NCBI GenBank assembly: GCA_023430065.1
Contig: JAEZCG010000007.1
Span: 1-53,223 of the forward strand
Reading direction: 5' to 3'
Source of the DNA: Pseudomonadota bacterium
GTDB lineage: Bacteria; Pseudomonadota; Gammaproteobacteria; Burkholderiales; SHXO01
DNA length: 53,223 nt
Shown piece after piece: positions 1 to 9,737 of this stretch. A program made the position numbers and the translations under genes. The number at the start of each line of letters is the position of its first letter. Within the stretch, counting starts at the first letter, position 1. The notes beneath the pieces are model-generated. The model was not told the DNA's origin and made no database searches. It was given only the letters and a program-made list of their open reading frames with translations.

Positions 1-65
1 CCGCTTCCGTCACAACACATCATCCGCGCTCGGCCTAGCCTGCCGGCCGGCACGCGGTAACCCTC

Positions 66-959
66 TCAGTCCTGCACCCAGTCCAGCAGCGGATGACGAT
101 CCAGCCCGCGCGCAACGAATCCCCGGATGCCGGTCGGCAGCGCACCATGCACCCGAAGCGCTTCAGCTTCCGATGCAAACGCGGCAAACACGCACCCGCC
201 GGACCCGGTCACACCCGCGGGGGCCCGCTCTCTCAACCACGCCAGATGACGGGCAACCTCCGGGTACTGGCGACACACGACCGCTTCCAGATCGTTCCGG
301 CCGGGCCCTGCAGAAAAGCATTGTATTTTGATGGGATCGGAATTTCGTGTCAATTCAGGGTCCGCGAACACGCTTGCGGTCGGCACGGCGACCGGGGGCA
401 CCAGCACCAGATACCAGGCGGGGGGAAGGTCGATACGCACCAGGCGTTCGCCGATGCCTGATGCAAACGCAGTGCGGCCGAATACGAACACCGGGACGTC
501 GGCCCCGAGCCGCAATGCCAGGTCCTGTAGCCGGCCGCGCGACCAGTTCACCTCCCACAGCCGGTTGAGCGCCACGAGGACGGTGGCAGCGTCGGAACTG
601 CCTCCGCCCAGGCCCCCGCCCATGGGGATGCGCTTGTCCAGTGCGATCTGGGCACCGCGCCTCACCCCGGCTTCCGCCTGCAGCAGCCGCGCCGCGCGCA
701 CGCACAGGTCCTCCTCGGGCGCAACACCGGGCAAGGCATTCAGCCGCTCGATGCGTGCGTCGTCGCGCACGCGCAGGTGCAGGGTATCCGCGCAGTCGAT
801 GAACCGGAAAACGGTCTCGAGCAGGTGATAGCCGTCCGTACGCCGCGCGGTGACGTGCAGGAACAGGTTGAGTTTGGCCGGCGCGGGGACCGCCACGCCC
901 GTCACGCCGCCCGCCTCAACGCTGCTCGGCGACGGCGTCCTGCCCGCCCCCTTCGGCAT
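66..959 (-). CDS. ispE: 4-diphosphocytidyl-2-C-methyl-D-erythritol kinase
   Basis: Cytoplasmic GHMP-family kinase of the MEP isoprenoid pathway that phosphorylates CDP-methylerythritol. The 297-residue product has the family's N-terminal motif PAPAKLNLFLHV (about residues 25-36, with the substrate-binding lysine K29), the glycine-rich ATP loop PMGGGLGGGSSDAA (112-125), LGADVPVFVFG and the C-terminal GHMP motif VTGSGGCVFAAF. Its start overlaps the end of lolB by 44 bases, so the two are probably co-transcribed and translationally coupled. The first 20 residues are longer than in most homologues, so a start slightly downstream is possible. Confidence 0.95.
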   Translation of the reverse strand: MPKGAGRTPSPSSVEAGGVTGVAVPAPAKLNLFLHVTARRTDGYHLLETVFRFIDCADTLHLRVRDDARIERLNALPGVAPEEDLCVRAARLLQAEAGVRRGAQIALDKRIPMGGGLGGGSSDAATVLVALNRLWEVNWSRGRLQDLALRLGADVPVFVFGRTAFASGIGERLVRIDLPPAWYLVLVPPVAVPTASVFADPELTRNSDPIKIQCFSAGPGRNDLEAVVCRQYPEVARHLAWLRERAPAGVTGSGGCVFAAFASEAEALRVHGALPTGIRGFVARGLDRHPLLDWVQD

Positions 960-1539
960 CCAGATTCCAGCGCTCGATCACCAGCCGCATGCGCAGCCGC
1001 TCACCCGCGAGGTCGAGCTTCGACGGCAGCCCACGCACGCCGCCGCCATCCCAGGCGAGGTAGGACACGATCCAGCCCGATTGGCGCAGCATGCGCGGGC
1101 GACCGTTGTCGTCGCGTTCGATCTGCGCCTCGGCACCGGGCCACTCCAGTCCCCGCACCCAGTACGGCAGGGCGTCGAGGGGCAGATCCCAGTCGAGCAC
1201 ATCGGCCGCCAGGGCCCGCAGATCCTTCGCCTCATGCTGCTCGCCATCGGACGTGACGAGCCAAGCACCGTCGGGACCTTGCCGCATGCGTGCCACGGAC
1301 GTACCGATCGGAGAGGAGAACGCCAGTTCGTCGATCGCCGGCAGGTGGCGCCATTGCACGCGCCCGGGGAAGGCCCCCTCGTCAACACGCAGATTGATGC
1401 GACCGCTCAGTTCGAACTGCTCGGCCTCCTCGGCAGATACCGCGCGCTCGGGCGCCCGCGGGCCGAGGGCAGCGCACGCGCTCAGCAGCAGCGCCGCGGC
1501 GGCGACCAGGAACCGCCGCAGGCAACCATGCGATGTCAT
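916..1539 (-). CDS. lolB: Outer-membrane lipoprotein receptor LolB
   Basis: LolB is the outer-membrane lipoprotein that accepts lipoproteins from LolA and inserts them in the outer membrane. The 207-residue product begins with a lipoprotein signal (lipobox LLSAC, cysteine near residue 22). The mature part carries LSGRINLRVDEGAFPGRVQW, a conserved LolB strand, and later DLPLDALPYWVRGL. The ATG at 1539 was chosen because it places the signal peptide at the N terminus; the open frame extends upstream without homology. It lies 22 bases after the tetratricopeptide gene and overlaps ispE, in the betaproteobacterial order TPR-lolB-ispE. Confidence 0.93.
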   Translation of the reverse strand: MTSHGCLRRFLVAAAALLLSACAALGPRAPERAVSAEEAEQFELSGRINLRVDEGAFPGRVQWRHLPAIDELAFSSPIGTSVARMRQGPDGAWLVTSDGEQHEAKDLRALAADVLDWDLPLDALPYWVRGLEWPGAEAQIERDDNGRPRMLRQSGWIVSYLAWDGGGVRGLPSKLDLAGERLRMRLVIERWNLDAEGGGQDAVAEQR

Positions 1540-1561
1540 GAGGCAGACCGCCGTCGACGCT

Positions 1562-3382
1562 TCAGCGCAGGAACCGCTTGACCGTCGCCTGCAGCAGTTC
1601 GTTGTCGGCATTCTCGACCAGCGCGGAGCGCCACAGCCGCTCGGCCTCGACCGTCTGGCCGTGCGCCCACATCACCTCTCCGAGGTGCGCCGCGATCTCC
1701 GGGTCGGGACGCTTCGCATAGGCGCGCTGCAGGAAGTCCAGGGCATCCTTGAAGTTGCCCAGCCGGTAGTGCACCCAGCCCATGCTGTCGAGGATGAAGG
1801 CATCGTCCGGCGACAGCGCGAGGGCCCGCTCGATGTACTCCTTGGCTTCACTGTAGCGCTTGGTCCGGTCGGCCAACGTATAGCCGAGGGCGTTGTAAGC
1901 CTGCGCGTGATCGGGCTTGAGTTCGATCAGCTTGCGCAGGTTCGATTCCACCACGTCCAGCCTGCTCAGTTTCTCGGCGGCGAGCGCGCTGTCATACAGC
2001 AGATCGACGTTCTCGGGCTGCCTGGCGAGCGCGTCGGCGAGCACGTCGTAGGACTCCTGATACGCCCTGGACTCGCGCAGGAGCTGCGCCTCCGCCTGGA
2101 TCAGAACGGTGCGCTGTTCCTCGTTCGCGACTTGCACGTTCTGCAGGTAGGTGCGCGCCTCGGCGAGCTTGTTCTGCCTGCCCAGGAGGAAGGCATAGCG
2201 CGCCTGCGCGGGGACATACTGATCCCCGCCCTTGACCTGGGCATACCAGTGCATCGCCTCGTCCGGCCGCTTGCGCTCCTCGTACGCCTGACCGATGTAG
2301 AAGCGCAGCGTGTCCGGATCCCGGTAGTTGAGCTCCAGCGCGCGCCTGAGCGAGGTGTCGGCGAGATCGAAGTCGTCGAGCTGCAGGGACAGCAACCCGA
2401 TCGTGACCAGGATGTCGGGATTCTCGGGCTGCGCCTCGTGCAGGATCTGGTACTGCGCACGCGCCTCGGTCAACTGCTTGGCATTGATCAGCATGCGCGC
2501 AAGATGGGCGCGCACGTCCTTGGCGTCCGGATGCTCCTGCACGAAGGCGGTCAGATACTCTGCCGCCTTGGCGGCCGACTCCCGCTGCTGGATGAACTGC
2601 GAGTACTGCAACGCGCCCAGTTCCCAGTCCGGACGCAGCTTCATCGCCGCCCGCATCGCGCCGACGGCCAGATCGTGCTTCCCGGCGGCAAAGGCTGCCT
2701 GCGCCAGTACCAGGTGCGCCTCGGGAAGATCCTGGTATCGACCTGCAAGGTCCTTGACGACGGCGAACACCGCCTCCTTGTCAGGGTGCTTGTTCAACAG
2801 TCCATGCAGCTGCAGGAAGCCCTGAGCCGGCTTGCCCCCGCTCGCAAGCAGTGCCTCGAGGTGCGGTTTGACCTCGCCGAGCTTGTTCGCAGAGAGCAGA
2901 AGACCGACCAGGCTCTGTCGCGCCTGCGGACTGTCCGGCTCCAGCTCGAACCACAAGCGGGCAGCGTCCAGCGCGGTGCCCTGCAATCGTGCATAGCTGG
3001 CAATCTCGGTGGCACGCCGCGCCAGGCGCGGGTCGCGGGTCGATCGGGCCATTTCGAGGTAGCCCTGCGCGGACAGCTGCACATTCCCGCGCTGTCCGGC
3101 GATCTCCGAGAGCAGGAACTTGAACAGCAGCTCCTGGTCGAGCGCGGCGTCCGGCAGATTGCCCGACGGCGGTGCCGTGTTCTGGAATACCCGGCGGGCC
3201 CGTTCTTCCAGTGTCTCCTCGTCCTCGGAGTTTTGCGCCAGATGGCCCGGGAACGGGAACTCGCCGGTGTTCGCGGACGCCGTCATCGAGGGGAAGCCGA
3301 TGGGGTGCAGGGACGGCTGTTGTGCGCACGCCCCGAGCGCCAGCGCGCACGAGGCGATCACAGATTTCAGTCCACGGGTCAT
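1562..3382 (-). CDS. Tetratricopeptide-repeat lipoprotein-like exported protein
   Basis: A 606-residue exported protein made almost entirely of tetratricopeptide repeats, for example around AYNALGYTLADR and AFILDSMGWVHYRLGN near the C terminus. The N terminus is a signal peptide with a lipobox-like ALGAC (cysteine at about residue 19), so it is probably an outer-membrane lipoprotein. The ATG at 3382 is preceded by GAGGAAG at good spacing. In betaproteobacteria this gene regularly precedes lolB and ispE. TPR proteins scaffold complexes; the specific partner is not evident from the sequence. Confidence 0.88.
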   Translation of the reverse strand: MTRGLKSVIASCALALGACAQQPSLHPIGFPSMTASANTGEFPFPGHLAQNSEDEETLEERARRVFQNTAPPSGNLPDAALDQELLFKFLLSEIAGQRGNVQLSAQGYLEMARSTRDPRLARRATEIASYARLQGTALDAARLWFELEPDSPQARQSLVGLLLSANKLGEVKPHLEALLASGGKPAQGFLQLHGLLNKHPDKEAVFAVVKDLAGRYQDLPEAHLVLAQAAFAAGKHDLAVGAMRAAMKLRPDWELGALQYSQFIQQRESAAKAAEYLTAFVQEHPDAKDVRAHLARMLINAKQLTEARAQYQILHEAQPENPDILVTIGLLSLQLDDFDLADTSLRRALELNYRDPDTLRFYIGQAYEERKRPDEAMHWYAQVKGGDQYVPAQARYAFLLGRQNKLAEARTYLQNVQVANEEQRTVLIQAEAQLLRESRAYQESYDVLADALARQPENVDLLYDSALAAEKLSRLDVVESNLRKLIELKPDHAQAYNALGYTLADRTKRYSEAKEYIERALALSPDDAFILDSMGWVHYRLGNFKDALDFLQRAYAKRPDPEIAAHLGEVMWAHGQTVEAERLWRSALVENADNELLQATVKRFLR

Positions 3383-3466
3383 GAGACGCTTCCTCACTGA
3401 AACTCTACGCGCGCAACCAGGAGATCGTTCCTGGGCAGGTGGACGGCCTGCACCGGGCGCAGGCGC

Positions 3467-3495
3467 TTCTACATCTGGGCCAGTTTAGGTATATT
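3467..3495 (+). promoter_or_regulatory. Possible promoter of the GldA-like operon
   Basis: TTCTAC, a 17-base spacer, then TATATT, about 100 bases before the ATG at 3599, inside a 216-base divergent intergenic region that is otherwise without recognised features. The -10 is good and the -35 is weak, so this is only a candidate sigma-70 promoter. Confidence 0.3.
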
Positions 3496-3598
3496 TGCCC
3501 CGGGCCTCAAGCCACCGCCCGCGACGGACGCCTGCCGCGCCTGCAGCACGCTCCCGTCGCTCCAGCGTGTAGCAAGTTCTCTGCCGCGCACTTCCACA

Positions 3599-4579
3599 AT
3601 GCCCGAAACGAACGGGGCCGCCACGGTGCCCGCCGAAATTACCTTGTCGGCACGCGATCTTTCGCGTGCATACGGCCCCACGCGTGCCGTGGACGGCATC
3701 GACCTCGAGCTGAGCCGGGGCGAGGTGCTTGGCCTGCTCGGCCCGAACGGTGCCGGCAAGACCACGACCATGCAGATGCTCACCGGGAATCTGGCACCGA
3801 GCAGCGGCAGCATCAGCATCTGCGGAATCGACCTGCTCGAGCGGCCCGCATCGGCCAAGGCGCGCCTGGGCTATCTGCCCGAAATTCCCCCGCTGTACAA
3901 AGAACTGCGCGTGGACGAGTACCTGCGCCTGGCGGCGCGTCTGCACCGTGTCCCGCGCAACCGCATCGGCGAGGCGCTCGCCCTGGCGAAGTTGCACTGC
4001 GGACTGGAAGAGATGGGGCAGCGCCTGATCGGCGCGCTGTCGAAAGGCTATCAGCAGCGCGTGGGCATCGCGCAGGCGATCATCCACACTCCCGACGTCG
4101 TCATCCTGGACGAGCCGACGGTGGGATTGGATCCGAACCAAATCCGCGACATACGCGCCCTCATCCGCGACTTGTCCGACCGGCACAGCGTGATCCTCTC
4201 CACCCACATCCTGCCCGAGGTCGAGGCGGTGTGCGACCGCGTCCAGATCCTGCACCGCGGCCGCATCGTGTTCAACGATCGCATCGAGGCGCTGCGCCAG
4301 TTCCGCGGCACGCCGGCCCTGCTGGTCGGACTGCGCCGCCCGCCGGGTCTGGAGGAACTGGCGGCCCTGCCCGGCGTCCGTGCGGTTCAGCCCTCCACTG
4401 ACGGCATGCTGCGTGTAGAGCCTGCGCCGGAAACGGATCCCACGGAGGCGCTGGTCGAGGCGTCGGTCGCTCGCGGCTGGGGCCTGACCCACTTGGCGCC
4501 CGAACACGCTTCGCTGGAGGACGTATTCGTGCAGCTTACGCGCCAGGACGCGGTGACGGTGGCGGAGGACAAGGCATGA
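3599..4579 (+). CDS. ABC-2 type transporter ATP-binding protein, GldA-like
   Basis: ATPase subunit of an ABC-2 exporter-type complex. The 326-residue protein has Walker A GPNGAGKT (about residues 49-56), a degenerate signature region LSKGYQQRVGIAQ, Walker B VVILDEPTVGLD and the H-loop STHILPE. A C-terminal extension of about 100 residues is typical of the GldA/CcmA-like subfamily. It overlaps the permease gene by an ATGA-type junction and heads an operon with GldF- and GldG-like genes. In Bacteroidetes this ABC type is associated with gliding motility. No gliding machinery is visible here, so the substrate is unknown. Confidence 0.9.
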   Translation: MPETNGAATVPAEITLSARDLSRAYGPTRAVDGIDLELSRGEVLGLLGPNGAGKTTTMQMLTGNLAPSSGSISICGIDLLERPASAKARLGYLPEIPPLYKELRVDEYLRLAARLHRVPRNRIGEALALAKLHCGLEEMGQRLIGALSKGYQQRVGIAQAIIHTPDVVILDEPTVGLDPNQIRDIRALIRDLSDRHSVILSTHILPEVEAVCDRVQILHRGRIVFNDRIEALRQFRGTPALLVGLRRPPGLEELAALPGVRAVQPSTDGMLRVEPAPETDPTEALVEASVARGWGLTHLAPEHASLEDVFVQLTRQDAVTVAEDKA

Positions 4580-5319
4580 TCCGCCTGATCGCGATGAAGG
4601 AACTGCGCCTGCTGTTCGCCTCTCCGCTCGCATGGGTGGTGCTGGCCTTCCTGCAGGGGTTCTTCGCCTGGGTATTCCTGTCGCAGCTGCAAAGCTGGCT
4701 CGAGCTGCAGGCACAGATCGCCGCGCAGCCTGGTGCCCCGGGGGTGACCGAATGGGTGGTCGCCCCGCTGTTCGCGACGGCCACCATCGTGCTGCTGATG
4801 GTGGTGCCGCTGCTGTCGATGCGTCTGGTCGCCGAGGAGCGCCGCGCTCAGACCCTGCCCTTCCTGCTGTCCTCGCCGGTCTCGATCACCCAGATCGTGC
4901 TCGGCAAGTATCTCGCCCTGCTCGTGTTTTTGGGCCTGGCGGTCGGGCTGATCGTGCTCATGGCGGCCTCGCTGTTCTCCGCCGGCCGCCTCGACGTGGG
5001 CCTCCTGGCCGCCAACGCGCTCGGCCTGCTCCTCATGGGCGGCAGCTTCGCCGCCGTGGGGCTGTACCTGTCCTGCCTCACGGCACAGCCGCTCATCGCC
5101 GCGGTCGGCACCTTCGCCGTCCTGCTCGGACTGTGGCTGATCAACATTTCCACCCGCGACCCGGACAGCCTCCTGCACATGCTCTCGCTCATGCGTCACT
5201 TCGAGAATTTTTCGAAGGGCATCGTCGCGCTTCCCGATCTGGCGTACTACCTCGTGCTGATCGCGTTGTTCCTCTTCCTGTCGGTCCGGCGCCTGGACGG
5301 CGACCGCCTGCGCACATGA
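4576..5319 (+). CDS. ABC transporter permease, GldF-like
   Basis: A 247-residue integral membrane protein with about six hydrophobic segments, the permease partner of the preceding ATPase. Between the first two membrane segments is a polar periplasmic loop. EERRAQTLPFLLSSPVS, the cytoplasmic coupling segment typical of ABC-2 permeases of this family, lies near residues 90-110. It overlaps its neighbours on both sides by four bases, indicating coupled translation with the ATPase upstream and the GldG-like protein downstream. The transported substrate cannot be told from the sequence. Confidence 0.88.
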   Translation: MIRLIAMKELRLLFASPLAWVVLAFLQGFFAWVFLSQLQSWLELQAQIAAQPGAPGVTEWVVAPLFATATIVLLMVVPLLSMRLVAEERRAQTLPFLLSSPVSITQIVLGKYLALLVFLGLAVGLIVLMAASLFSAGRLDVGLLAANALGLLLMGGSFAAVGLYLSCLTAQPLIAAVGTFAVLLGLWLINISTRDPDSLLHMLSLMRHFENFSKGIVALPDLAYYLVLIALFLFLSVRRLDGDRLRT

Positions 5320-6677
5320 GAGCCGGTCCGCGCATGCGCATTCAGCTGCTGGCGCAGAACGGCCTGTTCGCGGCGTTGCTCGTCGCCGCTGCGCTGCTCG
5401 CGCTCTACCTGCTGCGCGACAACACGCTGCAGTGGGACATCACACAGAACAAGCGCGGCAGCCTGTCGCTGGCCACGCGCGACGTCTTGCGCGGCATGAG
5501 CGGCCCGATCACGATCACCGCCTATGCCACGGCGCAGGATCCGCAGCTGGGCGACGTGCGCAAGCTGGTATCCGACTTCATCGCGCCCTATCGGCGCATC
5601 AAGCCCGATATCTCGCTGGCATTCGTCGATCCACGCGAGCGGCCGAAGGAGACTGCCGCCGCCAACGTGCGTGCCAACGGCGAGATGGTGATCGAGTACG
5701 GCAAGCGCAAGGAGCACCTGAGCGTGCTGAACGAGCGCAGCATGGCCAACCTCCTGATGCGTCTGGCGCGCAGCGAGGACCGCCTGGTCATGTACGTCGG
5801 CGGGCACGGCCAGCCGGGACTGGAGGGCAACGCCAACTTTGACCTCGGCCAGTACGGCCAGCAATTGCAGTTGAAGGGTTTCGCCGTCCAGGCGCTCGAC
5901 CTCGCGATCGCGCCCGAGGTGCCGGAGAATGCTGCAGTGCTGGTGCTGACCCATCCGCGCGTGGACATGCTCCCGGGCGAGGTCGACAAGCTGGTTCGCC
6001 ACGTCGAACGCGGTGGCAATCTGCTGTGGCTGATCGACCAGGAACCGCTTCACGGGCTGCAACCCCTCGTGGAAAAGCTCGGATTGCAGCTCGGCCCGGG
6101 GGTCGTGGTCGACCCGGCCGCCGCCGAACTCGGCATTCAGCCCACCATCGCATTGTCCTCGAGTTACGGCCATCATCCGATCACGGAGGCCTTCACGCGT
6201 TACAACACGGCATTCCCGTTCGCGCGCGCCATCGGCTTCCCGGACGAAGGCTCGCCATGGCGGGCGAGCGTTCTGGTGGAAGCGGCTCAGAACGGTTGGG
6301 TGGAGACCGGCGCGCTCGACGGCAACGTGCGCTTCGACCCGGGCCAGGACGTGCAGGGGCCGGCCGTGGTTGCCGTCGCCTTCGAGCGCGACATGCAGGA
6401 CGAAAGGTCGCAACGCGTGGTGGTGGTCGGCGGGAGCAGCTTTCTGTCGAATGCGTTCGTCGGGCTGCTGAGCAATCTGGACCTCGGCGTGAATCTGCTC
6501 AACTGGCTCAGCGCCGACGAGAACCTCATCACCATCCAACCGCGGGAACGGGTGGATGCTTCCCTGGAGGTCACGCGCGGCCTGCTCACCGCGCTGGTAT
6601 TCGGCTTCCTGCTGGTGCTGCCACTGGGCTTTCTCGCGGCCGGCGCAACCATCTGGTGGCGGCGCCGTCGCGCCTGA
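5316..6677 (+). CDS. GldG-like ABC transporter auxiliary protein
   Basis: A 453-residue protein with one N-terminal membrane segment, a large extracytoplasmic domain (Gldg_ABC type, ending around VVVVGGSSFLSNAFVG) and a C-terminal membrane segment followed by WWRRRRA. In gliding bacteria GldG forms a complex with GldA and GldF. The ATG at 5316 overlaps the permease stop. Residues such as DRLVMYVGGHGQPGLEG and GGNLLWLID are in the alpha/beta part of the domain. It probably couples the ABC transporter to a periplasmic partner, perhaps the DUF4340 protein encoded next; that is inference. Confidence 0.85.
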   Translation: MRAGPRMRIQLLAQNGLFAALLVAAALLALYLLRDNTLQWDITQNKRGSLSLATRDVLRGMSGPITITAYATAQDPQLGDVRKLVSDFIAPYRRIKPDISLAFVDPRERPKETAAANVRANGEMVIEYGKRKEHLSVLNERSMANLLMRLARSEDRLVMYVGGHGQPGLEGNANFDLGQYGQQLQLKGFAVQALDLAIAPEVPENAAVLVLTHPRVDMLPGEVDKLVRHVERGGNLLWLIDQEPLHGLQPLVEKLGLQLGPGVVVDPAAAELGIQPTIALSSSYGHHPITEAFTRYNTAFPFARAIGFPDEGSPWRASVLVEAAQNGWVETGALDGNVRFDPGQDVQGPAVVAVAFERDMQDERSQRVVVVGGSSFLSNAFVGLLSNLDLGVNLLNWLSADENLITIQPRERVDASLEVTRGLLTALVFGFLLVLPLGFLAAGATIWWRRRRA

Positions 6678-6682
6678 TTCGC

Positions 6683-7573
6683 GTGCGCACCCGCTGGCTG
6701 ATCAACCTCCTTCTCCTGGGCATCGTCGCCGCCCTCGCAGCGTACGCGCTGTACGCGCCGCGCACGGACGATGCGCAGCAGGAGCCGATTACACGACTCG
6801 CCCCGAGCGTCGTGCGCAACATCGCGATCGAGGCGGCCGGCGCCGATCCGATCGAACTGGAGCGCGAGGGCGACACCTGGTTCGTCACCCGCCCGGTGCG
6901 TGCACGCGCCAACGTCACGCAGGTGGAACGCCTGCTCGATCTGCTCGGCGTGCGCGGTCGCGACCGCATGGCCGCGCAGGACCTGGAAAACCTCGATCTG
7001 GATCGTCCCGCGTTGCGCGTGCGCTTCGACGACGTCGTCATTGCGTTCGGCACCGTCAATCCGCTCACGCAGGATCAGTATGTACTCGTCGGAGATACCG
7101 TGTACATGATCCCTGGGCACCACCGCAATGCGGTACCCGATCGGATCGAGCGCGTGCTCACGCATGCGCTGCTGCGCAAGGACGAGAAACCGGTGTCGTT
7201 CGACTTTCCCGACTTCTCGGTCGAGCGGGTGGATGGTCGTTGGACCCGGCGACCGGAGGCATCCGGCGGACCGCTCAGCCAGGACGACTTCCATCGCTGG
7301 GTCGACGAATGGCGCTTCGCCTCCAGTCTGCTCACCCAACGCGCCTCCGGCAAGCCGCCGGCGGAGCACATCAGCGTGGCCGTCGAGGACGGGCGCACGA
7401 TCCGGTTCGGCATCGTGCAGCGCGAACCGGAGTTCATCCTGACACGCGAGGACGAGCAGTTGACCTTCTACTTTCCGCAGGACACCCGCGCGCGTCTGCT
7501 CGCCGGACCCGCTGCGCTGCCCGCTGCAAGTCCCGCGGCGGCAAGCGAAACCTCCTCGGACGTCGCACGGTAA
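6683..7573 (+). CDS. DUF4340 domain protein
   Basis: A 296-residue protein with one N-terminal membrane anchor (LINLLLLGIVAALAAYALYA) and an exported DUF4340-type domain. DUF4340 genes commonly sit beside GldG-like genes, and here the GTG start at 6683 lies five bases after the GldG-like stop, so it belongs to the same operon. The C terminus is alanine- and serine-rich. No catalytic motif was recognised. It is likely a structural or accessory part of the ABC complex. The next gene, mutM, follows after eight bases and may be read from the same transcript. Confidence 0.75.
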   Translation: MRTRWLINLLLLGIVAALAAYALYAPRTDDAQQEPITRLAPSVVRNIAIEAAGADPIELEREGDTWFVTRPVRARANVTQVERLLDLLGVRGRDRMAAQDLENLDLDRPALRVRFDDVVIAFGTVNPLTQDQYVLVGDTVYMIPGHHRNAVPDRIERVLTHALLRKDEKPVSFDFPDFSVERVDGRWTRRPEASGGPLSQDDFHRWVDEWRFASSLLTQRASGKPPAEHISVAVEDGRTIRFGIVQREPEFILTREDEQLTFYFPQDTRARLLAGPAALPAASPAAASETSSDVAR

Positions 7574-7581
7574 CAATCGCC

Positions 7582-8397
7582 ATGCCGGAACTGCCGGAGG
7601 TGGAGACCACCCGCCGCGGCCTGGAACCGTGGCTGCTCGGCCGGCGCATCGAACGCGTCGTGGTGCGCCATCGCGGGATGCGCTGGCCGGTACGGGCGGA
7701 TCTCGAGGTGCTGCTGGCGGGACTGCGCGTGCGTCGCCTCGAGCGCCGCAGCAAGTACCTGCTGATCGACTGCGAGGCGGGCTGGCTGATCGTGCACCTG
7801 GGCATGTCCGGCAGCCTGCGCGTGGTGGAGCGGGAGCGTATCCCGGGCAAGCACGATCACCTCGATCTCGAACTCGAGGGTGGCAACACGTTGCGCCTGA
7901 CGGATCCCCGGCGTTTCGGCGCGGTGCTGTGGCAGGAGGGCGATCCGGAAACACACGCTCTGTTGCGCGATCTGGGACCGGAACCGTTCTCCGATCGATT
8001 CGACGCGCGCTGGCTGTTCGAGCGCACGCGCAAGCGAACTGCGCCCGTCAAGAACATGCTGATGGACGGGCACGTCGTCGTCGGCGTGGGCAATATCTAC
8101 GCGAACGAATCTCTGTTCCGCGCGGGCATCCATCCGGCGCGCGCAGCCGGTCGCGTTTCGCTGTCGCGCTACGCACGGCTGGTCGAGGAAGTGCGCGCCA
8201 CGCTGCACGAGGCGATCGATGCCGGTGGCAGCAGCCTGCGCGATTTCGTGCACGCCGACGGCAGCTCCGGGTATTTTCAGCAGCAATACTTCGTATACGC
8301 GCGGGAGGGCGCGCCTTGCCGGCGGTGCGCCGGCACGATCCGCTCGATGCGCATCGGACAGCGCTCGGCGTTTTACTGCCCGCGCTGCCAGCGCTAG
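7582..8397 (+). CDS. mutM: Formamidopyrimidine-DNA glycosylase
   Basis: Base-excision repair enzyme (Fpg) that removes 8-oxoguanine and opened purines and cuts the abasic site. The 271-residue product starts PELPEVET, with the catalytic proline after Met and glutamate at residue 3. It has the helix-two-turn-helix VGVGNIYANESLFRAGIHP and a C-terminal zinc finger with CRRCAGT and CPRCQR. Length and motifs are normal for the family. It faces a convergent ferredoxin gene 20 bases away. Confidence 0.97.
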   Translation: MPELPEVETTRRGLEPWLLGRRIERVVVRHRGMRWPVRADLEVLLAGLRVRRLERRSKYLLIDCEAGWLIVHLGMSGSLRVVERERIPGKHDHLDLELEGGNTLRLTDPRRFGAVLWQEGDPETHALLRDLGPEPFSDRFDARWLFERTRKRTAPVKNMLMDGHVVVGVGNIYANESLFRAGIHPARAAGRVSLSRYARLVEEVRATLHEAIDAGGSSLRDFVHADGSSGYFQQQYFVYAREGAPCRRCAGTIRSMRIGQRSAFYCPRCQR

Positions 8398-8417
8398 GAG
8401 GCAGGCAGCGGCGACCC

Positions 8418-9735
<1,318 letters not shown>

Positions 9736-9737
9736 GA

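Noticed and set aside
1..65. A tRNA gene after ispE, as found in some betaproteobacteria
   Set aside because: Only 65 bases are available. They contain a GCCGGCCGGC palindrome but no cloverleaf.
1091..3400. A 769-codon open frame on the plus strand opposite the TPR and lolB genes
   Set aside because: It is antisense to genes with clear domain evidence and has low-complexity, Arg/Leu/Gln-rich composition typical of high-GC shadow frames.
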